Positions 8,504 through 15,496 of a stretch of DNA of 64,000 nucleotides are shown here, in pieces. The DNA comes from Chlamydiales bacterium (lineage in GTDB: Bacteria > Chlamydiota > Chlamydiia > Chlamydiales > JAJFMA01): contig JAUXSF010000024.1 of NCBI GenBank assembly GCA_030679955.1, forward strand, positions 84,450-148,449, in the 5' to 3' direction. The position numbers and the translations under genes were made by a program. A model generated the notes under the pieces. It saw only the letters and a program-made list of their open reading frames with translations. It was not told the DNA's origin and did not search any database. Every line of letters starts with the position of its first letter. The stretch's first letter is position 1.

Positions 8504-9637
8504 ATGAAGATTGCGTGGACAGCATTTGTTCTGGACGGAGGTCGCACAGGAATAGCGACCTACGTCTTCAATATGCTGCAAGCGCTTAGTCAAATCGACC
8601 GTCTAAATGACTACAACATCCTTATGCCTGAAGGCGTTCAGAAGCTCATGCCGCCTCTGGGCCAAAATTTTACTCAAACGATCACCCCAGCAGCCATAGA
8701 AAAACCCCTAGCAAACATTGCATGGCACAACACCGTCCTGCCCTGGCAAGCGCGCGGTGGCCGCTATGACCTTATTCATATCCCCAGCATACGACGCATC
8801 CCATTAGTCAAAACGTGCCCTATCATCGCAACAGTGCATGATATGGCCGTGTTTAACATGCCGGACAAGTACGACACCGCCCGCACTATCTATCATCGCC
8901 ATTTTCTATCCCGCCTCATCCACCGCTGCGATCACATCATTACTGTAAGCAACTATACCAGGGGCGATATCATACGCTTTACAAACTACCCAGAAGAGCA
9001 GATCTCTGTGATTTACAGCGGCATAGATCACACGACGTTTCGCCCACTTCCGCGTATAGAGGCTTATGAAGAACTCCATAAGCGCTACGGCATCACCGAT
9101 CCGTTTATCGTCTATGTGTCCCGCGTGGAACATCCAGCCAAAAATCACCTTAACCTTATCAAGGCCTTCGAGCTTTTTAAAAAGCGCCACCCCACCTCAC
9201 ATCGCTTGGTATTAGCAGGGCCAGATTGGTCGGGCGCTGAGGTCGTAAAGGCCTACGCACGTGACAGTCGATACAGAGATTCCATTCAATTTCTAGGTTC
9301 AATACCACGTGAAGATATTGTCCGCCTTTACTCCGCGTGCGATTTTATGGCGTTCCCCTCTCTCTTTGAAGGGTTTGGATTTCCTTTGCTAGAGGCGATG
9401 GCGTGTGGAGCTCCTGTTATTTGCTCTAAAACCACCTCTCTAGGAGAGCTTGCACAAAATTTCGCACTAACTTTTGATCCTAAGGATCCTAAGGCTATCT
9501 GTTCCGCTATGATCTCTATAATGGAAGATAGCTACCGCGATTCCAGAGTTCGCAAGGCCAAAGAGTATGCCGCCACATTCGACTGGCACAACGCCGCACG
9601 AGAGGTCTTGAAAGTCTACGCTAGCTGTGCTAAGTAA
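8504..9637 (+). CDS. Glycosyltransferase family 4
   Basis: A 377-aa retaining GT-B glycosyltransferase that adds a sugar from a nucleotide donor to the lipid-linked EPS intermediate. The N-terminal fold begins MKIAWTAFVLDGGRTGIATY. The donor-binding half has VYVSRVEHPAKNHLNLIKAF and the E-x7-E region PSLFEGFGFPLLEAMACGAP. An open frame extends upstream to 8366, but that part overlaps the secreted-protein gene and lacks family residues. The ATG at 8504, 2 nt after the previous stop, is the natural start and gives the normal GT4 length. Acceptor and sugar are unknown. Confidence 0.92.
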   Translation: MKIAWTAFVLDGGRTGIATYVFNMLQALSQIDRLNDYNILMPEGVQKLMPPLGQNFTQTITPAAIEKPLANIAWHNTVLPWQARGGRYDLIHIPSIRRIPLVKTCPIIATVHDMAVFNMPDKYDTARTIYHRHFLSRLIHRCDHIITVSNYTRGDIIRFTNYPEEQISVIYSGIDHTTFRPLPRIEAYEELHKRYGITDPFIVYVSRVEHPAKNHLNLIKAFELFKKRHPTSHRLVLAGPDWSGAEVVKAYARDSRYRDSIQFLGSIPREDIVRLYSACDFMAFPSLFEGFGFPLLEAMACGAPVICSKTTSLGELAQNFALTFDPKDPKAICSAMISIMEDSYRDSRVRKAKEYAATFDWHNAAREVLKVYASCAK

Positions 9638-9660
9638 GAGATCTAAGCAAAGGCATTGTC

Positions 9661-10533
9661 ATGAGTCCAGCGTCGCAGCCAGCAGTCGCCATCATTATGC
9701 GTTCCAAAAACGAAATGCCTTATACCGAGGCAGTTTTCGATGCATTGGATGCGCAAACATACCGCAACTTTGTACTTTATAATGTGGATTCAGGCTCGAC
9801 AGATGGAACCATCGAACTGGTTCATGAGAAAAATACCGACCGATCAAAAATTATTGAAATAGCCCCTGACGATTACGTCCCGGGCAAGGTGTTGAACATG
9901 ATGATCGAGCAGGCAGCCGAGAGAATCATCGTGTTTCTGAATGCTGATGCTATTCCTCAGAGCAATCAATGGCTTGAGAATTTATTGCAGCCGATTCTTT
10001 CCGGTGAAGTCGATGGCACAATGAGCCGACAAGTAGCTAGGGAAGATGCTCATTTTATTGTTAAACAAGACTATATTCGCGCCTACGACCCCATACGCTT
10101 CCCTGGCGGCATTTTGGAAGATTTTTTCTCCGCCGTAGCTTGTGCTTTTAAAAAGGAGCTATGGGAAGAAACCAAGTTTTACACAACAGGTTATGCAGAA
10201 GATCTCGCTTGGTGCCGCGAATGCCAGGCAAAAGGTCGACGCTTTAAGCTAGTAGCCGATTCGGTGGTCGAACACTCGCACAATTACAGCCTCAAAGGTC
10301 TATATCGCAAGCGTTACCGACAAGGTGTTGCTTTTGGGTATATTTACGGCACAGCACCAAACGGATTAGCTAGGCTGTATCAAGTCAGTAAAGAAATCAT
10401 TAGAGACACCATAAACGCTGTAAAAGATCTGCAGCCACATACCATCCCCTATAACCTGCTGTATCGCTCTGCCATTCACCTTGGGTACCACCAAGGGAAT
10501 AGAGAAGGGCTAAAGCGCTACCGAAATAAGTAG
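9661..10533 (+). CDS. Glycosyltransferase family 2
   Basis: A 290-aa inverting GT-A glycosyltransferase. The N-terminal nucleotide-binding part has AVAIIMRSKNEM and NVDSGSTDGTIE. The metal-binding DxD-like site is FLNADAIPQ (about residues 97-105). A later acidic segment GYAEDLAWCRECQAKG matches the ED motif that supplies the catalytic base. It carries no N-terminal membrane helix, so it acts at the cytoplasmic face. It follows the GT4 gene by 23 nt and precedes the nucleotidyltransferase by 5 nt, in one transcription unit. Confidence 0.92.
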   Translation: MSPASQPAVAIIMRSKNEMPYTEAVFDALDAQTYRNFVLYNVDSGSTDGTIELVHEKNTDRSKIIEIAPDDYVPGKVLNMMIEQAAERIIVFLNADAIPQSNQWLENLLQPILSGEVDGTMSRQVAREDAHFIVKQDYIRAYDPIRFPGGILEDFFSAVACAFKKELWEETKFYTTGYAEDLAWCRECQAKGRRFKLVADSVVEHSHNYSLKGLYRKRYRQGVAFGYIYGTAPNGLARLYQVSKEIIRDTINAVKDLQPHTIPYNLLYRSAIHLGYHQGNREGLKRYRNK

Positions 10534-10538
10534 GTGGT

Positions 10539-11684
10539 ATGGGCAAATATACAGTTCAGGGCTCGGCAGAATTTGAACAACAAGTAGATAGCGATCTGCA
10601 ACGTGTTGTCGACGCTATCCATTCCTTACCACAAGCGAAATCCGTGCTTGCAGTTGTCTTGGCGGGAGGATATGGCAGAGGTGAGGGCACTCCGTTTTTA
10701 GAAAATGGCATTCAAAAACCATTCAATGACTATGACCTCATCGTTATCAGTCAAAACCTATCCAAATCTGAATTCAATAGCCTTAAGGAGTCCATACGCC
10801 AACTAGAACAGCCCCTGACAGAAGCCATTGGAATCCACATCGATCTGTACCTTCACAGCCCATCGACACTTAAACATGCTGAACCATCGCTCTTGAATTT
10901 CGAAGTCCGCTACGGACATCGCGTGATCCATGGTCCACAAGATATACTAGAGGCCATGCCTAATTATAGCCTCACAGACGTGCCACTTGATGAAGGAACC
11001 AGGCTACTACTAAATCGTGGTAAGCTTTTGCTAGATGTCAAAGTAGGCTTGGGCGGAGACTCCCCTCTATCCGAAGAAAAAATACAGCGCTTCAAAAAAT
11101 TTATCTGGAAAAGTCATCTTGCCTTTGGCGATTGCCTTCTTCTAGCCTTTGGCAACTATGACGTCAGCTATCGGGAAAAGGCAAAACGCATCGAATCTTA
11201 TCTAACCGAGGAAGATCTTCCCGATCCGCAATGGATGATAAGTCGCTACCTAAAAGCCATAGAGTTTAAGTTCAATGGCGATCTATCCGTGCTTGGCTTA
11301 GATGATCTCTATCATGCGTTTAGCGATACGGTGCGCTACTACCTGGGCTTTCTGCTATGGTATGAGGGACGTCGTTTAGGAACTGCATTACCAAGCTTGC
11401 AAACATACTGCGCAAAACTACCTTTATGTTCTACCTCAGGCAAGCAAAAGGTTAAAGCGCTGGCTCTAAATGGGAGTTTACTAGGAGCGGGCATGTTCAG
11501 CCCCAACTACCGTTGGGCATTAATGCATCCACGTAACCGCCTCTACCCCGCGCTCTGGCTACTCCTAAGCTTTGAAAGCAGTATTCACATGGATCTAGGC
11601 CTGATGATTCAACTGCTAAACGGCGACCGTAATTACGGAAAGCTGCTGCAACGATTCTATGATTTACGCGCGAGGTTGGCATGA
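10539..11684 (+). CDS. Nucleotidyltransferase-fold protein (polymerase-beta superfamily)
   Basis: A 381-aa protein. The N-terminal third has the signature of the DNA-polymerase-beta nucleotidyltransferase superfamily: VVLAGGYGRGEG (about residues 41-52), then after an insert NDYDLIVI with two metal-binding aspartates, and later IHIDLYLHS as a candidate third acidic strand. The remaining 250 residues are helical with no motif recognised. Its stop overlaps the start of the phosphodiesterase (ATGA), so the two are likely made together. It may transfer a nucleotide or phosphate group onto a sugar or protein of the EPS pathway. The substrate is unknown; the superfamily assignment is the only firm part. 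Confidence 0.7.
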   Translation: MGKYTVQGSAEFEQQVDSDLQRVVDAIHSLPQAKSVLAVVLAGGYGRGEGTPFLENGIQKPFNDYDLIVISQNLSKSEFNSLKESIRQLEQPLTEAIGIHIDLYLHSPSTLKHAEPSLLNFEVRYGHRVIHGPQDILEAMPNYSLTDVPLDEGTRLLLNRGKLLLDVKVGLGGDSPLSEEKIQRFKKFIWKSHLAFGDCLLLAFGNYDVSYREKAKRIESYLTEEDLPDPQWMISRYLKAIEFKFNGDLSVLGLDDLYHAFSDTVRYYLGFLLWYEGRRLGTALPSLQTYCAKLPLCSTSGKQKVKALALNGSLLGAGMFSPNYRWALMHPRNRLYPALWLLLSFESSIHMDLGLMIQLLNGDRNYGKLLQRFYDLRARLA

Positions 11685-12850
11685 AAAGTAATAAGGTGTC
11701 TCTTTTCCTTTTCATCGATGCGATGGGCTGGGAGCTCGTCGAGCGCTTTCCGCACTTCCTAGCGTCCATAGCGCCCGTTAGAAAGCGCCTTAAGACAATC
11801 TTTGGCTATTCAAGCGCATGTGATCCATCCATTATTTCTGGTTTGATGCCTTCAGAGCACGGTCTGTGGTCATCTTTTTACTACTCACCCGAACTGTCGC
11901 CTTTTAGACCATTTCAGTGGATGAAAGTACTACCAAGCTTTATTGCCGACAATCACCGCGTACGCAGCCGCATCAGCCGTTATGTTGCCAGCCGCCTCGA
12001 GTACACAGGCTATGTGCAACTTTACAACGTGCCCTTCAAGTACTTGCAATACTTCGACTACGCGGAAAAAAAACGCATTTATGCTCCCAATGGCCTACCG
12101 CAGGGCCGAAACATATTCGATGTGATGGTAGAGGCTGGAATCCCATACCATATGGCGGCGCCTAATACGGATGATCTCACTAAAATCAACACCGCAATCG
12201 AACAGCTGAATAAAGGTGAAATATCGCTAGCTTACCTGACTCTGGGACAACTAGACGCCCTCATGCATAAGGTAGGAACCACTCACCCAAAGGTTTCGCA
12301 GCTGTTGGAGTGGTATGAACGACATCTCGAAAGAATAGTCCAAACAGCTAAACAAAATTATGAAGAGGTCAGTGTCTATGTCTTCGCGGACCATGGAATG
12401 CATGACACGATCGGAAGTTTTGACCTTCAGAAGGAAATTATAGCTCTGGGGTTGGACTACGGCACCGATTATGCGGCGATGTACGACTCTACAATGGCAC
12501 GCTTCTGGTACCTAAATGATCGTGCTCAAGAACGCATTTTATCCAAGCTCCAGGATCTACCGGTCGGACGAGTTTTGTCGGATAAAGAACTACAAAATCT
12601 TGGCGTTTTCTTCCCAGATCGACGCTATGGAGAAACCATTTTCCTACTAAATTCTTCAATGATGATTGCTCCAAGCTTTATGGGACAAAAACAAATCCCA
12701 GGGATGCATGGCTACCATCCAGATGATGCGGAAAGCTGCGCAGCTATGCTTAGTAACCAGGAGCTGCCTGAAGAGTTGCACTCCATTCATCACATCTTCA
12801 ACATCATGCAATCCGAACTGCAAATAAAACAGCTTATTACACCCTCATGA
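11681..12850 (+). CDS. Type I phosphodiesterase / nucleotide pyrophosphatase-like (alkaline phosphatase superfamily)
   Basis: A 389-aa enzyme of the alkaline phosphatase superfamily. The metal and nucleophile positions are recognisable: FIDAMGWE (first Asp), SACDPSIISG (Ser in the nucleophile position), LGQLDALMHKVGTTH (Asp/His), VFADHGMHDT (Asp-His) and PGMHGYHP (last His). No signal peptide is seen, so it is probably cytoplasmic. It is coupled to the nucleotidyltransferase by a 4-nt overlap, suggesting the pair add and remove the same group or make and trim a nucleotide-activated compound. A degraded duplicate of its 3' part follows at 13182-13600. Confidence 0.85.
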   Translation: MKSNKVSLFLFIDAMGWELVERFPHFLASIAPVRKRLKTIFGYSSACDPSIISGLMPSEHGLWSSFYYSPELSPFRPFQWMKVLPSFIADNHRVRSRISRYVASRLEYTGYVQLYNVPFKYLQYFDYAEKKRIYAPNGLPQGRNIFDVMVEAGIPYHMAAPNTDDLTKINTAIEQLNKGEISLAYLTLGQLDALMHKVGTTHPKVSQLLEWYERHLERIVQTAKQNYEEVSVYVFADHGMHDTIGSFDLQKEIIALGLDYGTDYAAMYDSTMARFWYLNDRAQERILSKLQDLPVGRVLSDKELQNLGVFFPDRRYGETIFLLNSSMMIAPSFMGQKQIPGMHGYHPDDAESCAAMLSNQELPEELHSIHHIFNIMQSELQIKQLITPS

Positions 12851-13160
12851 GCTTCCTAGCATAGGCAGACATACGCACCAAATAACTGCGTCTACAATTC
12901 AGCGTGAAGTGATGTAGGCGTAATAGCCCCACGTGATAGATGATGCCTAGCGGTAGCTCAAATACGTGCAATATTTCCCCTCCGTAGCTAAAAAATTGGT
13001 CGCTGGGAAAAAAATCGCGCTATAAAAGATGACAAGCAACTTGCGTGGCATGCTGTTCTTGGAAAAGCTGCGGAAGTACTGTTTTGACCATCTCTCTGAA
13101 CCTATCCCTATGTGAACCGACCACCCCAACGCGAGGGCCTAAGTTACCGGCATGCTAAGG
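12837..13160 (-). pseudogene. Decayed coding fragment, minus strand
   Basis: Reading the minus strand gives a coherent frame of about 105 codons. It contains RVGVVGSHRDRFREMVKTVL, then FFSYGGEILHVFELPLGIIY, and ends HHFTLNCRRSYLVRMSAYAR before a stop. It is broken by one in-frame TAG near the middle and has no start codon with a ribosome site. Family not recognised; the ending resembles the C-terminal part of some glycosyl- or acyltransferases. Likely a remnant left by rearrangement between the two EPS blocks. Confidence 0.4.
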
Positions 13161-13181
13161 AAGCGTACCATTTTGATCATT

Positions 13182-13600
13182 GCTGTTGGAGTGGTATGAA
13201 GGCATCTCGAAAGACTCGTTCAAGCAGCCAGCGAGAACTATGAAGAGATCAGCGTATGTCTTTGCCGATATAGCATGCATGACACTATCGGCAGCTTTGA
13301 TCCACAGAAAGAAATTGTTGCTCTAGGATTAGATTACTGCACCGGTTACGCTGCAATGTATGACTCAACCATGGCAGCTTTTTTGGTATCTGAATGATCG
13401 TGCGCCAGAACACATCTTGTTCAGGCTACTTGATTTACAGTCGGACGGGCGTTGTCTGACAAAGAGCTGCAAAATCTAGTCGTTTTCTTTCCAGATAGGC
13501 GTTATGGAGAAGCTATTTTCCTCCTTAACTCCTCAATGATGATTGCCCGAAGCTTCGTGGGGCAAAAGCAAATTCCAGGTATGCGTGGGTACCATCGCCT
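13182..13600 (+). pseudogene. Degraded duplicate of the 3' part of the phosphodiesterase gene
   Basis: This stretch matches 12301-12720 of the upstream gene base by base for long runs. It starts at GCTGTTGGAGTGGTATGAA, shares the segments encoding DKELQNL and FFPDRRYGE, then FLLNSSMMIA, and ends near the copy of the final GMHGYH. Several small insertions and deletions shift the frame, and the key DHGM His is lost (CCGATATAGCATGCATGAC). It lacks the 5' two thirds of the gene. It is a partial tandem duplication, now non-functional, ending just before the EpsI-like gene. Confidence 0.85.
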
Positions 13601-13622
13601 ATGCATCTATATTTCTAGCCTT

Positions 13623-14213
13623 CTAAAGCGTAAGAAGCTGGGGGAAGAGATTAACAAGCTGCTTCCAATCCAAAGTGCTCTTATCAATCGGTTGGATAAC
13701 AATCAAGATAGGTTCTTGGCTGGAAGCTCCCAGGCTTAGCCTGCGTAAGGTAGCTTGCCACCAGTACTTTAAAGGCGCGTCATAGTGCTCTTTGCCATTT
13801 GAAAACCAATACATTGCATCTTGTTCTTCCTTACCTTTGCGGAGCTTTACGAAAGCTACGGAACCACCGTCCGCAAGAGGAAGCGACTTTTGCTCGACAA
13901 CTTCCCATCCGCTACCTCTAAAGCAATACAAAGGGTCATGAACAGCATGTCGGTTATTGGTGCCATCCAGGGCACTGATAAATAGATCCTGGCCGCCAAC
14001 ACGGTATACACGTTTTAAGACGTTAACATTCTTAAAGAAGCCCTGTTCCCAGGGTGATAGAGGAATATTTCGACCTACGAAAGAGGGGCCATAAAGTGGT
14101 AACTCATCAATACGCTTGCTTGCATCTTGCAAGGGAATAAATTGCCATAGCAACCCTAAGATAACCGCAAGAGTTAATCCTGACCAGAGAAGTATCTGCT
14201 TATTCTTGTTCAT
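13623..14213 (-). CDS. EpsI-like exosortase-associated protein
   Basis: A 196-aa protein with an N-terminal membrane anchor (ILLWSGLTLAVILGLLWQFI, residues 7-26) and a periplasmic domain. The conserved stretch NNRHAVHDPLYCFRGSGWEV (residues 87-105) places a His and Cys97 as in the EpsI/DUF3485 family, which occurs either fused to or next to exosortases. The start at 14213 is chosen because the upstream extension lies inside the preceding gene. Start and stop overlap by 14 nt, so translation is probably coupled. Together with the exosortase it argues for a working EPS-linked sorting module. It is the last gene of the four-gene minus-strand operon. Confidence 0.8.
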   Translation of the reverse strand: MNKNKQILLWSGLTLAVILGLLWQFIPLQDASKRIDELPLYGPSFVGRNIPLSPWEQGFFKNVNVLKRVYRVGGQDLFISALDGTNNRHAVHDPLYCFRGSGWEVVEQKSLPLADGGSVAFVKLRKGKEEQDAMYWFSNGKEHYDAPLKYWWQATLRRLSLGASSQEPILIVIQPIDKSTLDWKQLVNLFPQLLTL

Positions 14214-14703
14214 TCTCGGTTCTCCGCGATGTGAGGAACATAACGACTGTACCAATAGATGCTATAACGATTTGAATAATTGGAATGACAACAAAAGGCA
14301 GCCCCTTAATCATCCATCCAAAGCCAGGCAGCCATGCTAGCGCAGTGCCCACCCATATAGGCACTCCCAAGCTGAAGGGAATAAGGCCGGCAATCGCTAA
14401 TGCGAGTCCAATATGTTTAAGCATATTTAGAGAGCCCAACATCCCAAGCAACGAGGCGACGATGGCGGCACCTAGTAGCCATGGTTGAGATCCCTTAGGC
14501 TTTTCGTTCAGAATGCAATAGCCTATATGCCAGAAGGCCGGCAGACACCAAATAATGAAGGCTATCCAAGCATATTTCACAGCTGGAGCTGTCAACCAAG
14601 AAACTGGTAGATCAGATGCCTGCCAGACGCAGTAAGCTAGGATAGCTGCTTCAAGAGGTGACGGAAGGCTTGATTTCACTTCGCTATCTCGTTTTAGGAA
14701 CAA
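14200..14703 (-). CDS. Small multi-pass membrane protein of the exosortase operon
   Basis: A 167-aa protein with about four to five membrane segments, including YAWIAFIIWCLPAFWHIGYC, LLGAAIVASLLGMLG, IGLALAIAGLIPFSLGVPIW and FVVIPIIQIVIASIGTVVMF. It overlaps the exosortase by 20 nt and the EpsI-like gene by 14 nt, so the three are almost certainly co-translated. No catalytic motif or known family was recognised. It might be an accessory subunit that completes the exosortase membrane domain, since exosortases linked to EpsI are often larger single proteins. That is inference from position and topology only. Confidence 0.75.
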   Translation of the reverse strand: MFLKRDSEVKSSLPSPLEAAILAYCVWQASDLPVSWLTAPAVKYAWIAFIIWCLPAFWHIGYCILNEKPKGSQPWLLGAAIVASLLGMLGSLNMLKHIGLALAIAGLIPFSLGVPIWVGTALAWLPGFGWMIKGLPFVVIPIIQIVIASIGTVVMFLTSRRTENEQE

Positions 14704-15493
14704 CTTTTGGAGCTTGAGCTTCGAATACCAACCAACTTATTACAAACATCATTACAAGGATGAACCATCCGCCCCATGTGTGGAAAGCTCCGAGGGCAAA
14801 CTCGCGTCCGTACATTAGTGCTACGGTGCTAATGACGACTATTCTACTGGTATTGGCGATCCATGCCATCAGAATCAAAAACGCTACATTTGGCCAATAT
14901 CGATTGGTGTCACCCAAAATAATATAGGCAACCACAGAGCCTGCTATCAGCATAGACTGCAGCGTATTAAGGCCTGCACAGGCTGCTTCCACCGATATAG
15001 GCAGTTGCTCAATTAGCAGCGTCGTTCCCTCGTACTTCACGTCATAACCTAATCCAGCAAAAAGCGTTGCCGTTACCCAGGCTCCTGAGAGCCGGAAGTA
15101 CCAGCCTAGCTGTTGCATATCCAAAGTAATCCATGGGAAAGATAACAACGGCAGAACAAGCAATTTTTTGACGCTGGCGTGATCTTGAGGTACGATACGT
15201 TGACGCAGCCAGGTCCACAACAAAATGGTCCAGCCCAAAGCCAGTGCAAGAGTACTATCCCCTACAATGCCACTAAGAAACAATGCCACGCACAGAATTA
15301 GTGGTTTTGTAGGAAGCTCCAACGGCTTTTCTTCAACAATATGCCACGGGCGCCCTAACCACCAGAAAACCGGTATGGCCACAAGGATCGGCAGAGTATC
15401 CTCTGCCGATGACATCCAGGTCACATCCCTAAGCCAAATAAACAGAGCCAAGAGAGCTAAAGCTGTGAGTATACCGTAGTCTTTTGTGGTCAT
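14684..15493 (-). CDS. Exosortase/archaeosortase family protein
   Basis: A 269-aa protein with about eight membrane segments. The three family signatures are all present: VEAACAGLNTLQS with the catalytic Cys172, ANTSRIVVIS with Arg217, and GAFHTWGGWF with His238. Exosortases are membrane cysteine enzymes that recognise C-terminal sorting tails (such as PEP-CTERM) on secreted proteins and process them, typically in bacteria that make EPS. It begins 3 nt after the TPR gene and is followed by the membrane protein and EpsI. The triad argues it is active. No protein in this window carries a matching C-terminal tail. Exosortases are typical of Verrucomicrobia, Lentisphaerae and Proteobacteria, so finding one in a chlamydial genome is notable. 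Confidence 0.92.
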   Translation of the reverse strand: MTTKDYGILTALALLALFIWLRDVTWMSSAEDTLPILVAIPVFWWLGRPWHIVEEKPLELPTKPLILCVALFLSGIVGDSTLALALGWTILLWTWLRQRIVPQDHASVKKLLVLPLLSFPWITLDMQQLGWYFRLSGAWVTATLFAGLGYDVKYEGTTLLIEQLPISVEAACAGLNTLQSMLIAGSVVAYIILGDTNRYWPNVAFLILMAWIANTSRIVVISTVALMYGREFALGAFHTWGGWFILVMMFVISWLVFEAQAPKVVPKTR

Positions 15494-15496
15494 CTT

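Noticed and set aside
13452..13739. 95-codon plus-strand frame
   Set aside because: It is part of the degraded phosphodiesterase duplicate running into the antisense of the EpsI-like gene.
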